From Corbicula japonica (lineage: Eukaryota > Mollusca > Bivalvia > Venerida > Cyrenidae), in assembly GCA_038501625.1 (NCBI GenBank), contig JAZAYU010000005.1, positions 14,653,996-14,717,995 on the forward strand: a DNA stretch of 64,000 nucleotides. Direction: 5' to 3'. Positions 45,901 through 60,900 of the stretch are shown here, in pieces. Position numbers and translations under genes: made by a program. The notes under the pieces were generated by a model. The model was not told the DNA's origin and did no database searches. It saw nothing but the letters and a program-made list of their open reading frames with translations. How positions within the stretch are numbered: the first letter of the stretch is position 1; the number at the start of each line of letters is the position of its first letter.

Positions 45901-48900
45901 TTCACACTTTCAGCTACTGGCTGCCAATTTCACGCTGTCAACTGCTTGGCTGCTAACTTTACGCTGCAATCTGCTAGGCTATAAATTTCACACTTCCAAC
46001 TGCTAGGCTGCCAATTTCACTCTGCCAACTACTAGGCTGCTAACTTCACGCTGCAAAGTATAACGTCAATATTTAATAATACTTGGAGGCTGATTGGCCT
46101 GGTTCATTACCAGGTGTCAATTTAAATAAAAATTAGTATATACAACGAGGGTTTAATTAAGATTGTTTTTTAACACAAGTCATTATTTTTTTACAAATTT
46201 TATTTTAAACGTATTTTAGTAATGGTAAAGCTTGCTTCGTGTGACATATTTTTCTAGGTAAATTTTTGCAACAGGTGTCTAATTTAACACTGGATTCAGT
46301 TAAGTTAGATTAAATTGTCGAACGATAATCCCCAGAACTAACAAATTCTGACGTCATATTTATACTTAATTCAATACGATTGCATATCCACTGCCAATTA
46401 CAATAAAATCAATGTCGGAATTTATTTATTCAGCCGACGATTAATGATTTAATCTTTAAATGGCTTGCTTCTGTGTACATTAAAACAGTTTACATCTACA
46501 TTTTAAATTATTAACAAGCGTTGAATTGAATTTTAATCCAACGTATTCAAGCACCCCGGACAATAATTGGTCTTGTGGGGGCGGGCCTAGTGGTGGTGGT
46601 GTGTGTGTTGTGGGGGATGTGGAGGGGCTGGGTGGAACTAACGCGTATTTAAAAACAACCTCAAGTTCATTTGAACGCAACAATGGTGCATTTCGGTTTT
46701 TGCTCGGTATATTTCTGGACTGCTTCAATAAATGTTGACGTGAATTCTGATAAGGTTATTTTCGTACGAAAGTTGAGACCTCTATTTCTAAATATCGATT
46801 TTACTAAAATAAAGTTCCAGCTGAACAATAAACGAAAAGAGAAGAAGTTTGCCTCGTATGGAAATACGTTCATTTTTCTCTTCAATTACCGGATCCCTTG
46901 TGGCGAACACACGCACACGACATGTCCCCCGGGGTCCATAATGAACATCTGAAAGAGGAAGCCATTTTACCTGACCTTTTGTCTGGTTCCCTTTGGGAAA
47001 AGTATTGATTTGCGCTAGTCTAGTAAACGCTGAGTGGCTCTCAGTGGAGAACCAGCGGGAAGCGTAATTGTGTCCCAACTCTGTATGGAAAAACACAGCT
47101 GGGCATTCGATTGTTTCTGAAGTAAAGATATGGAAAATACTTGAATAAATGCGTTTCTGACTGAGCTTTGATCGGCCTATGAATAAAGTTAAATTTCAAG
47201 AGAACAACTTATTAGGGCATAGATCTTTTAGATCTTTTAATGTAAATAAAGCCTGACACATAACCTTTTTAAAATACAAGAGCTTTAATAGAACATAAAA
47301 TAAATAAACGCACTACGTCCAAGATCATAAAACTAAATCTGAAGACCAGTCTCAAACTTCAAGCATCTGATTGTCTGATGGACTGGTCTCCAATTTTAGT
47401 TTTATAATCTTGGGTCCTGGCCTGAAGGTTTTAAAGCTGAGATTGGAAACCAGTCTCAAATCTCAAGCATCTGATTGGCTGAAATGGCGACCAGATGCTT
47501 AAGATTTGAGACTGGTTTCCATGTTCAGTTTTATAACCTTGGGCACTGGGCTCGTTGTCCTCTTTTAAATGAAATAGCCATTTTTTCACATGGATAGACC
47601 TACAAGCGAGCGCATCCGTGAAATGTAAATCAGGTTTCAGGCATGATACCCATTACAATTTTTCCAAAGATATAAATGTTAAAATATAACCCATTTGTGA
47701 TTGTATCACAACTATGTTTTACATAGATTATCAGCAAAGATCGTGTTTCAGGATGTGTTCAAGCCTGTCTAGCGTTGTTAAGTTAGCAGGATGGCAGAAG
47801 ATCAGAATTTAAATATTTTGTGTCTGCCAGCGGACTGGGCAAACCAGCAGAATGATAATAGTTTCATTCTGCTGGACTGCCATGTCTGCAGGTAGAATTT
47901 TTAATTTGCTGGTCTGCCCCTTCTTCATTCATATTTTCATTTGGTTTGCAGTCCGCTTGCAGAGTGAAAATGTTTTCATTCTGCTGGTCTGCCATTGTGG
48001 TAACTTTACCGAGTTAGCCTGTATTTGCCGTCTCGTCATTTCGCTACCAGTCTCTGAATCCAGTCAACCTGGAGTAATGGAAAAATGGGTTTAAATCTTT
48101 GTGGACGGAAAGAATGGGTTTAACCTCTGTAAACAGAAGGAATTAATACACCAGAATCGGAAAAAGGCCTGCTCGTTGTACTCGTAGAGAGAAATTTTCA
48201 CCTTGTGATAAGTTTTTGCAATTGTTTTAATCATTATCCGCAAATAAGTTCCATATGTTTTACACCAGGTTACAGAAATAGCCGGAAACAAAAAAGTGCA
48301 CCGCCACATTTTTGTGTGAAAAAAATCCATGTACTATTTTATGTCAAAAATCATTACTTATATCAGTCGATGTGCATTTTGTATACAACTTTATCAGGGT
48401 CATTATCATAAAACTGAGATTCAAGACCAGTATTTTCTGACGTTTGATTGGTCAATATGGAAAATGAGCTAAAATTTGTCCAATCAGCTAAATGGGAGCG
48501 GAAGAATTGGGCTCCGGGTTAATATATTTCAGCCGAATGTATAAATAAAGTTGGCACGATTTGATTTTCACAAGTTATTTAAAATTAACTCAACGAAAAA
48601 AATTACGATGAACTGTATGATATCCTTAGGTCGTATTTATGTTAGTTCAAGACTATTGTGAGAGTATTATAACGTCATTTATTTTGCTGGAACTAATTTT
48701 CCTTGCGTAAGCCGAAAAAATATTCGTCCGCACAAAAAGATAGTCATCAGCCAAACATTATAGTTTGCTGATGGTGGCTTAATTCCAACGAAGCAAATAA
48801 GCGATTCCACAATCAAACATTTGTATGTTGTATGTTTTATCATCGCACATATAGTAGATCTTATAATTTTATTCATCTAAAATTAAGTAATAGTAGAAAA

Positions 48901-51900
48901 GAGCTTGCCGTGAAATTATGTACACGGTAAGCAAAATTATGTCTTAAAGCCGATCTACATAATCTCTAAGAAGCCAATACCTAAAAACTAAAAAAAAACT
49001 GTATTACAAGCAAAGTCGATGCGAAGAACGGGGCGAAGATTTACAGCCGCCGAGCCTTTATTTGGACATTCCGTTTTCTGCCGTCACTTTAAATTGGAAA
49101 AGGCCGTCCGCTGATGTTAGTGTAACTCATGACCTTACCAATTTGCCTGAATAGACTATATCTTTATGTCCATATGCTTGTATCTTGCATTCTATTTCAT
49201 GCTATAAAATAAGTTTAATCTAAATTTTAAATTGAAAAGTCAGAAAAGTTGACAGAGAATATATGTCTGTGTAATGTTTTATAGAAATCAGCTATCCGAC
49301 AGCGTTTATGTCTCCCTACTGACATGTTCTGAAATTTAAAGACGAAATTTAAATTTTACGTAAGATAAACATTTCTATTTGTATTGAGAATAAATCTATT
49401 GACGTGTAATCGCATAAATGCGTAAAATCATTAGTCAGCGATGCTGAAATGTTATTAAGGAAGCTCCCGATAATAAAAGCTATTTTTCTGCGTTTCGGAG
49501 GCATGGTGTCCCTGTGGTGATATAAAGTAACTAGAAGATGGATTTTCCAAACATGGCATGATTACGCTGATAAATTAACTCTGGGATTTATTAAGGAAAT
49601 CAACTCCCTTGCGGTAAAATTTAACTTGAGCCTCGTTCTCAGATGGGAGTATACTTCCGCTGAAATTACAGAGCAATTCAGAAGCCTATAATTGGTCGTT
49701 TCCTCCTGCGCAACCGCGGAAAGCATCTAGCTACCTTAGATCATTATCTAACTCTCCTTAAAAGGAAAGACGAAATCAGTGGAAGATACTAAATGTTTGA
49801 TTTAGTCGCAATCACCCAGGAGAGAACTCTGAAATAAGGTAGACACTGCCACTGTGATAAGAACTATTTTCTAGTCCCTAAACGGTGGATACGGTCTCAA
49901 AATTTTCAAACAAATGGATGTGATATTGATTGAGTGGGTCGAGTTCCAATCTTAGATTATGTATACATGTCAACAAGAGATACAAATAATTGATCATTAT
50001 ACATATTTTACAAGCAGCATGACAATGGCCCAAGCTAATAAAAACCAACATTGGAGACAAGTCTCAACTCTCAAGCATCTGATAGGCTGACATGGCGACT
50101 GGTTACAGCTATCGTTACATCAGTAGCTTCCATGGATTATCGTCCGCGCAAACAGCCCACACCAGTCACTACCGTTACATCATTACAATCACCACTGGTG
50201 ATGTTACCCCCACACCCAACACTACCGTCACGTCAATACCTTCACTACCATCAACGCCGGGCTATCAAATCTCTAATCAAAATGCTACCATTATACGAGC
50301 ACAATATTCACAATGAAAGGTACCATCACCTACATAGCCCAAACTACCCTCATATCACCAACTCATCAGCATTTGTCACATGTTTCCATCACTCCCAGAC
50401 CACCATTGTCACCAACACCTTTACAGCCATTACCATGCGCAAGCACACCCATACCCGCCAATAATGACATTGTAATACCTTCAACGCCATTACTACCAAA
50501 GTCGACGTATCACTGTCCCCAGCACTAACGTCACATCAAACTCTCGGCGCCATCATCACTTAGGCATACTTGCCCCTACCATTAAAAAAAATTTCAAAGC
50601 ACAACGATTTCGCCATAACCCCAAAATATTAAAACAAATTTGGATGCATGAATCAGCAGAAACAAGCGCATTTTAAATTTAATATACTTTGTATTCTTAT
50701 ATTACAGTAAGATAATTTGCAAACTGCATTCAAAATGAACCATTTACTCTGTAAAAAACGATCACATCTTATTTGAACTAAAAATACAACATGCATCAAA
50801 TTTCCTTTCATTAGTTGTTTCTATTTGAAATTCAAATTGATAATTGTGCTCTTGCCAATTTTGAAGCATATCAGTTTCAAAGACTCAAAATTGCATCATT
50901 AGAAACAATCCTTTGAGAATTCAACATAATTGCCCTGTTGTCATACGTGAATTTTATCGTACATAGGAGACTTCCTAAGTTTGCAAAATTGACAAGGTAT
51001 TAGCTGCAAGTTTTCATTCAGCCATAAATCATATTTTATACATTGGAACGAAAATGAAGAGCAAAAAATGATTTTACGATTCTGCTTTGAACAAAAGAAT
51101 ATAAAACGTAGTAGGGAACCAGGCGCTAGAAAAAAATACGAACACATCAGGTGGTTCCCCGCAATAATCAGAACTGGAATGACGCCGGTCATCTGAAAAT
51201 TTGAAAAAAAAACCCAGACAGACGGTTAATATAGAAAAAAATTGAACTAATCGGGTGAGCAAGTTGAAGTGAGCCACTCCCAAGCCCAGGTCCAGAAATG
51301 CAGTGCAATAAGGAATGCAAAGTTCTTTCTTTTGCATACCTTTAAAAGTGTGAAATCTTTTGAATGGTAAAACTTGTAAAAGGGAATTTAAAAAAAGAAT
51401 AAATGGGGTTACCTTGAAAAAGGGGCCTGAAAAAATCATTTAATTATTCTGATCTAATTCACTTTAGTGAGATACAAATGGACATTAACCTTAAAACATT
51501 AATAATTTACATACCTCAACACAAGATAAGAGAGAAACTTTCAACACAGGCCATTTTAAAGCAAACGATATTGGACTTTACGGATGGTTTAGGAGTTATT
51601 TCACCAAGACAACGTGTGCTTGCTTGTTTATTTGTTTATTTGAGAACCAGTTGGGGCAAGTGTGAGGTTGGTGCATCCCAGAACTTGGTTAAAACACCCA
51701 GTGCCAAATTGTTTTGCCACTGGCCTTTCCAAGGCGGTACCACCTCGGGTTCTAACTTTCTTTAATTGTTTGTAGCGTCTATTTTATTATTTTGAAACCG
51801 ATCACTGTATAACCATGCTCTCTTCTCACTACTCTTTAGCTGTGTGGAGAGGCAGTGTTTACTTCGATGTGGCAAATTCCCGCATATTTCAATTTTTATC

Positions 51901-54900
51901 CACGGGTTTAACTGTCAAATTTCAGGTGATGCAGCTGTGAAAGCGGAAGTGTCAAGCCGATCGGGCACACCTCTGTCGCAGGTATCTGCAGGTTCGAGCA
52001 GTTACAATCCCGCCGGTTCTCCTCTACCAGATATGGATCCATTTGAAGTACCCAGCACAAATGTTGTAGACGACCAACACCCGATAGCGTGTCAGTACTG
52101 CGAGAAAGCGTTTGCGAAGAAGTCGTATTTGCTGATTCATGAACAAGTAAGTAAAACTGAATTTTATTGAGAAATCGTCTACCAACTTAAATATCATCAA
52201 TAACTGAAGTTTTTTAGTCTTAATTAGATTGCAAATTGGGTTAATGCATGAGAACGAAACACCGTTAAATTCGCTAATTTGTGAACTACAACTTTTAAAG
52301 TTTTTTTGCCTTTATTTAAATATTACAGCAGCGTTGTTTGTCCGGTGTGGCGGCTATAAAAAATTCTCCGTACATCCAATCAGTGCCTTGAAGTCAATAT
52401 TGAGGCGCTCATCCCGGGGCTAGGCGGCATGGACAGTAATATGCAATTCCATTACTGCCCATTAACAGGCTCAATCAAACCGAACATGCAATATGTTGGT
52501 TATTTGTTGGGGTCAATGGCTTTCAAAGTCATTATCATCATCATCATCATCATCATCATTATCATCATCATCATTATCACCATCATCATCATCATCATCA
52601 TCATAATCATCATCCTTCTTCTACATCTACTACTTCTTAAAAATCTCATTTAAAATGATCAGTACTAATTTGTATGTGTTCAGGTATTTAAATGATCTGC
52701 ACGTGTTTTACATGTACACTTTACATAGGTACATGCGGACTTGTTGCCCTACAGCTGCGGGATTTGCTCCCGGATGTTCAAAACCAAGAAGATAAAAGAC
52801 CGACATGAAAAGATACATGGCTCAGACAAACAGTTCAAATGTGTCCACTGTGCCGCGACATTTGCAAGGTAGGACGTCGCGATACTGGTTTTGCATGAGT
52901 CGCTTTAAGTTTTTGTATTGTACAGCTGAGCCCAAGATCATAAAAGTGACTATGGAGACCAGTCTCCAATGTCAAGCATCTGATTGGCTGAAAGGGCGAT
53001 CGGTTGCCATTTCAGCCAGTCAGATGCTTGAGATTTGAGACCAATCGCCATTTCAGCCAATCAGATGCTTGAGATTTGAGACTGGTCTCCAGTTTAAGTT
53101 TTAATATTTTGGGCCCTGGTTTATAGACTTCAAAACAGATTACCAATGTGGTGCTTCTCTTCATAAAGTTTTCATTTTATTAGTGTTTCCAAATATGTCT
53201 GGCGGAGGAACACAACAGATGCCCTTCCGCGGTATTTTAAGCATCTGAAACTACCACTCTTCCTCAACCTATCATGTGAGAGTTTGCACGTCGAGAAAAC
53301 GGTAAGGAAATGATAGATGAGACCATAACCAGTGCCCAAGGTTATAAAACTGAGCATGGAAACCAGTCTCAAATCTCAAGCATCTGATTGGCTGAAATGG
53401 CGACTCAGTTTTATAACCTTGGAACCAGGTCTCTAATTGATTTACATTATCAACAGTAGCTTATGTCAGTTTTCGAAATGTTTATCAAGGAATCAAAATA
53501 GATAAAAGCAGCCGTTATTTCATGACATTTAGATCAAAAGAAGTATAATGGCCATATATATTTTTTACAACAAATAATTCTAAAATCTCTTTCGCTAGGG
53601 AAAGTTTGAGAGCAAGAAATATATAATGGTGATATTCATTCCGCGAAAGCGATACTAAATGTTCCCAGTGGGAGGGTTCTAGGTATTAGTATGGTCATAA
53701 ATTCTAGAGACATAGTACTCGGATACGTCTGAGATCCAAAATTCATCTTGGAAATGCTACTTCTTTGATTTCCCGGGAGGTAGGCCAGATTTTAATGAAC
53801 CCCAGGTGACCAGCTACCGTCATCTAAATATGGAAACCTCTCCGAAATTCCAATGAAATTATCGCAAAAGGAGCGTGACTTACTATTTTAATGTGCAAAT
53901 ATTTCATCTAGGAAAGACGCAGGGACAATAATCGGCGTACGCTCTTTCAAAATGTTTTGGGAATTGTAATGTTACTTGCGTAATTGGCTCCAAAGATTCG
54001 TAGTCTTTTTAAGCCTCGCGATTCGGCCATTTCGCAGATATGCACTATTGCCAACTATGGCAAGCGGATTGCACAACAAACGCACGTAATATTATGTATC
54101 GAACAATTCGGGTTACTACCAATACCATATCATTTATGAATTAAACGAGAACAATATTTCGGGACAAAAAGAAGAAAACACACACAAGAAAATGATTCTT
54201 GGTTTCAACTACATCTTCGACACATATGTTACAATTTGTTTCTTTTAATTTCCCCAATTTTATTAAAATTTTCAGTCACACAAATTCCCTCGTTTGATTT
54301 AAATTGTAAATAACAAACGCCAGTATAAATTACTTAGCAGCATCGTTGAAACAACCTAAAACAAAAGACAAACGAAATTGCGAAAGTTTATTATTCATAT
54401 ACGGTTTCGCGGTGATATCTTATGCTTTACGTTATGTATAAATGTAATGCTAGCTCTGAAGTTACAGTTATGGGTCGCTAAAAGGAAAACAATCACATAC
54501 TATAAGTCAAAAATGTAACGTCTGCTTATGTTTTGTCTATTTTGCTCGCCTTAATTTTTACAAGACTCTCATCATCGTTGTTACCTCAGTCGTTAATTGT
54601 GTTTCATTAAGCGTTAGTTGTTACGTTAAATGCAATTGTTACTTTAAGCGTTTTCCACTTGTGTGAGTCTATAAAAGTGTCTGCATTATAAGTGAAGTGG
54701 GAAATCAGTTTTGTTGAGCGAGGTTTAGAATTCCGTGATTTATGACGTGTTGAATCGCGCCATACAACTAGAGGGCCGTTAAAAGAACATAAAAATGCTA
54801 ACATGTCTTCCGTTGTTTGTCGTAAAGCTTGATCGAGAGAAACTGCGTCAAAATCTACAATCGTTGGATAACATAGGTTTCATAACCTGGACGGCTAGTG

Positions 54901-57900
54901 ACTGCCCATCCTGTGATAGGAAATAATAAGTCCTTATAGTAAAAAGTCGAGCATTTTAGTCATTATTTTACTATGTCCAAAATAAAAAGATATGTTAACA
55001 CAGTAATTGGTATCCTTGCTAAAATGTGGTTATAGTTGAGCATGCAGTTACTATTATGCAAGTATTTCAGTAACAACTGAGGAAATTGATTTGAAACTTC
55101 ATTTTATCCGACAATCAAGTGTTATAAATCTTGATTGAAATCAATGCAAATTACGTCCCTTGCACGACTTCACCACAATCGAGTTTTAACAGTTGAAACA
55201 ATTGAAATCGAGAAACTTATACGGTTTTAGTATCTGCAGAATGAAAAGGTTTCAGTAAAAACATTAAATAAAGGCATGTTAACTTTTAAGAGACAGTTAA
55301 AAAATAAAGTTTGGTAACTTAATTAAAGACCTAGAAGTAACATATTTTACAAGACCTGTTACGCGAACGCTGTAAGTGGCAAACCCCATAAAAGTAACTA
55401 CTGACGCATAACGTCACAAAATCAAAGAACACTACCACCCCACAAAAATCAAACAAACAAAGCAACACATATTTACCCATGGTGACGCATGAAGTTGTAC
55501 ATTCAGATGCTTATTGGAGTAACAATAATGCAAACTTGTTTGTAATATAATTTTTACCAATTTGTTTTCCGTCATTACATGCTTTTGTTGACCAGGAGAA
55601 CATTCAGTTTAATTGATTTATTATTATTATTTAATTAATTTTTTCAGTTTAGCAAATTCAAAAATAGAATTTAACATAGGTCCGTAAGTGAGATACATGC
55701 CATTTCTAGATGTTACCGCCATAGTCGGTGAAAAATGAAAACGCGAAATGGCGCAAATCAGCTTCCATATCTGCAAATCATATCCCGTTTACTTCTATTG
55801 CTTCATTTCTTTTATTATGACCAATTACGCGATAATTGCTCGGACGCATCTATACCAGACAAAAACACAGTTCACGGTCTTTGTTAGACCTTCTCTCAGC
55901 TAAATGGGAATAAACCCCACTAGAACATGGTATTAATTTGAAATGACAATTAAATTGTATACATAAATCACCGCGTAATTGTCTAAATATCCTAAGTGAA
56001 TTTGACAAATCAATTTGAAGACAAAACATTCTGAACGATTGGCATTAGAAAACTAATACTTTTCAAAACTCCCTTGCGGTTTGGATTATTTCAAGCTTTT
56101 ATTGAATTTGATGTTATGGGCCCCAAGGGCCCTGACTTTACAAGACAATCATATTTTGTGAAAAGTATAGCTTTATACATAACTCTCTGCAAGAAATGTT
56201 CCCCCTCATTCAGTGAACAAATTAACCATGAAAAACTAATTAATCACAAGCTTACAATTTCCTGTTTCAACAAATAACATTTTTTCTTCCAGATTTGAAC
56301 ATTTGCGAAGCCACATGCGCGCGCATGAAACAAACGAGAGTTACCCATGTCAGACGTGCAATTTGGAATACCCCACGATGGCGGCACTGATGTCTCATCA
56401 AAATGCACATAAACCAAAGTCACATAATTCCAAACAGTATAATTCCTGTTCCGACTGCGGGGATGTGTTTTTCACCGTTACAGAAAAGGATCAACATGTT
56501 TGTTCGGAATTTGGCGCCAAGAAGACATTTCAGTGTAAACATTGCGCCGCCATTTGCGTTGGCCCGACAGCTTTGGCATTGCACAATGAGCATTCGCACG
56601 CAAGTCATGGAACTGAACAGAATAAATGTCCACTTTGCTACAAATGTTTCCTTAGTCTTGACGAACTAACTGTACACATGAAAATCCATGAAATGCCGAG
56701 TTTTGAAAGAAAAGTGTACTCAGAATCCAGTGACATTAACAATATGGAGTATGGTGTAGGTTTTTTAGCTGGAGCGACGCCAATATGTCCGGCAGATATG
56801 TTGGTCTGTCCGTATTGCCTGAAAGATGATTTCGAAACATTGGAGAGTTTAGAGTTGCACATGCAGAGTGTACATTCTGTAAAGCCAACAGAAGTGTACA
56901 CATGTAATTATTGCAATGCACCGTATAAGAACCTGTACAGTTTACACGAACATATGAGAGCTATTCATCAAAACCAGCCCAGTATGGGGATCAAATATCC
57001 TTGTAGCCGATGTGGTAAAGAGTATCCTAGCATCGAGTCGCTTCAAGAACACAAAAAGAAAATGCACTACAAGCCGAAGCATTCCGAAAACGTCGTCACG
57101 TGTCATGATTGCGGGCTCGCATTTGCAACTCAGTCAAGTTTAAATGAGCACATAAGTATCGTGCACGGCGATAGAAAACACGCTGACGTCATCAAAGGTA
57201 AACAACCTGTATATCAGTCGCCGAAAAATCAGAGACATACTTTAGAAAAGAAATCTTCAGACTTTATATACCATTTTAGTGATTCGCCGACGATAATCAA
57301 TGTGCCCGAGCCGTCACAGCTGCTGCGCCGCCTGAAGTCTCCAATTAAATCTCCAGAAAAGACTGCTCCGCCGAGCTCAAGTCCATCCGGCACCGTTCAT
57401 CATGGTGCTTGTTTAAGCAGACGGAATTCGCAGACGATATCAACTTCGTCAATTTCCGGTAATCACATGAAGTTGTCGCCGAGCAGACCGCCATCTAGAG
57501 GAAGAGATGATCGCATTCAAGAAAAGATAACCTGTGATCATTGTAATGCCAAATTTGTTGACATGGCCGGGTACCAGACGCACGTGAAGCTGCATATCGA
57601 CTCGACTATCGGGCAATACGCTTGTCGACAATGCGATAAAGTAAGTTTGATGAGATCTTGTTTTCTAAATGTGTTGACTATTAAATAATGATCAGTGATT
57701 ATAAGAAACTTATGAGCTTTTTTTACGTTCTAGAATATTTATGAATTCACAGTACATTTAAACTGAAAACCCAAACGTGGTCTTTGAAGACAGGTTGTTT
57801 TGTTCACAGGCGATTTATTTTCTTTATATCGGTCTGTTGGTCAAATAAAATGTGGTGTTTATCAACAGGATGTCTTTGTTTACAGGTGGTCATTTGCAAA

Positions 57901-60900
57901 GGTGGGACTGTATCAGAAGTTTGCTTTTTCATTGCAATATCGGTGTTGTTTTTTATAGATATTTTTATCAGACGAGCAACTTGAGACCCACATGTCCCTG
58001 CATTATTTGTCTGCAAGTTCCGAGTACGGCTGCACCAGTTGTAGCAAGATGTTCCACAAGCCAGACGAGCTCCAGAAACACCTAATGGATATCCACGCCC
58101 ACCACCTGTACAAGTGCTCGCTGTGTAAAGACGTCTTCGACTCCAAAGTTAACATACAGGTATAATTGAAGAAATATAATTTCAGTAAATAACGAATTGT
58201 CTGTAATCGTTGGTCGTTTGGCGCTGTTCAAGAAAGTGACATCATATTTGATAAATGACGACATTTCCCCATATTTTTATATTCAGCTCACCTGAGCAAG
58301 CGGCTCATTGTGAACTTACAACTATTGTGACAGGTCTTTGTCTGGCGTCTGTTATCCCTCGTCCGTCAACAATTTTATTCAAGCAACATCTCCTCTGAAA
58401 CCTCTGAATAGATTTTAAGCAAATAGGCATAAAGCATCCCAGCATTGACCATATGTTAAAACATTGCTTTGAAGATCCTCTTTCAACGGTGTTAAATCAT
58501 GGTCTTTCATTAAAACACATGGCCATAGTTTTCCTTATATGTCTGCAGGGAAAAAGTGTAAAAGTCAAAACATGCTGGCCAGATTTCGAAATTGTTTCAC
58601 AGGCCATTCTTTGAAAGAACCTGTAACATAGTTGTTCAATGCATGACGTTTTAATAAAAAACATGGCCTTCAGAGGACAGGGAAGTCGTTCAATCTATAT
58701 CGCTTGCTAAAATTGGCTGCCCGGATGAGTAAAGGTGGTCTTGTTACATACACTACGATGATATACATGTAATTTAAAAATAGGTCAGCCAGATTTCAAA
58801 AACATTTTATATGTTCTTTGGGTGACCCTCGACCGAAATTGTTCAAACCATAATTGATTAAAAAATATAGCCACCAACTTCGGGACTGTCTTCCCTATGA
58901 TGTTCGAAGAGAAAACTTTTGAAAACATTAAAAAAAGGTTTCATAACTTAAAATGTCCTTTTCTGAAGCTAGATTGGCTTAGATATTTTGTGGGTATTAG
59001 TATTTTGAGGTGAGCGATTTAGGGTCCTAATGGCATTCTCGTTTTTTTATAAATGTTACCACAAAATCAACAACAAAAAAAACGGAAAAACGACATAAAA
59101 GTATCATACGAATAAACGCACAGGAAATGCCTGTTCCTTTCAGGTTCATTTTGCGATCAAGCACAGTAACGAGACGAAGCTGTACCGGTGTGTCGTCTGC
59201 GACATTGTGTGTCGGTCTGACAGCGAGTGGCAGATTCACCTCCGGGTGACACACCTCAATATGTCTAAACCATACAGGTAAGCAAAAATGCTTAACATTT
59301 AATATTGAATCGTGTGGCATTTGTTCACATTTGTTGCAAGCATTGCCTCAGTTGACACTGTTTGAAAAGGTGACATTAGTTTACACCGGTCGCAAAGGTG
59401 ATATATGTTTGCACAAGTCGCCATGGTAACAAGGGTGTCATTCGTTTACCACTGCAAGGTGTCACCTGTATACACTGATCTTTAGGATGACATAAGTTTA
59501 CACTAGTGCAAAGGTTGAGTGACATTTGTTTACACTGGCCCAAGGGATAACATTGATGTAGAAAAGATGTTCTTATGTAATTGTACACGCAATAAATGCT
59601 GTATAAATAATAACTTTCATATTTTTTCAGATGTTTGTTCTGCAAAGACTCCTTCAGCTCGGAGATGGATCTCCAGTGTCACCTAGCAACCCACAACAAA
59701 CCGTTTAAATGTTCAATGTGTGACGAAATGTTCTTGGTGGAATTTCTCCTAGATAAACATATTCAAAGCGCCCACTCGTCATTACCCAACATGTCAAGTT
59801 CACCAAAGTCACAGACACAGAGCCCCAAACCAGCGGGGGTCAAGGTAGTCAAATTTGTGAAACTTCCGAATAAAAAAAAACATGTTACACAAATGACCAA
59901 TTTAAAAATACTGAGCATGCATTTTAGAGAGTGCCAATTATTAAGCAAACGCAACCTATTAACAAAAAATGCTCACAGTGTTTGTATTTTAATCCATCAG
60001 AATCGGTCAAAATAGGTCGCTGGGTTAAATATCGTAATGCGTGTTTACATAATCATTTGAATTTTAATTAAGTGTTTGATACTATATTTTGACTTTTATG
60101 TGAGATGATTTACTTTACCATGTACAGGTCAAGACAATGGAATGTTTAACACTGGCGTTTTAAAACAAACTACCTTAAAACTCCATCAACCATTTAACTG
60201 TCGATGTTTGTATTTGACCTGTAAAGCATGCTTTTAAATGTGTATTTACAACATTTTAGTTGGAAAAAGACGGTGGACTAACTGTTAAGCAAGAGAGTGG
60301 AACCGGTTCGTCATTGTTTCACAGCCTTCTGACTTCCGTGGGGAACCATTCTCCAATTCTCACAGCCGGAAGTGCAACTCTGCTAGGAGATGGGAGCCAG
60401 CTTTATCACACAATCAATGCTGGACTTGTTGGAGATGTTGTCAGCGGCGTGTACCAAGGTTTGAGCCCCGGAAGTTCCGGAGGTAGCTCGATGGTGTGGA
60501 AAAGTCCCGAGGACTTGTACCGATGTAACATCTGCGACGTGAAATTCAACCAGCTGGTTTCCTTGCAAGTAAGCTTTGTTTGGTTTATCTGTTAGATAAA
60601 TATATCATGCATACACTAAAACTGTTAAAATAGCATTGATGAGGTTTATTCAATATATTTAGATATTGTTTTCATTAGAACTTAAGTGGTCAAAGTGTTC
60701 GAATCAATTGAATTACACTAAGGATGCTCGCGCGTTTTAGTGCGCATGTGCTTGCTATCGTAAAAGGACAATAGCCATTCAAGGCGAACATCCTTATGAT
60801 AACGTAAGCAACTTAATACCGATAAGATGACTCAGCATGAAAATCAACTGCAACATGCGAACGCTCTTCGGTCATGCCATGTCATTGTTGTGACTGAAAT

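Noticed and set aside
46526..46738. 70-residue Gly-rich ORF in intron 3 of the zinc-finger gene
   Set aside because: It arises from a short G-rich stretch, has no domain, and has an equally open antisense frame.
50051..50528. 137-residue Thr/Pro/His-rich ORF
   Set aside because: Three frames are open together in a cryptic simple-sequence region, and it starts inside an F1 half copy.
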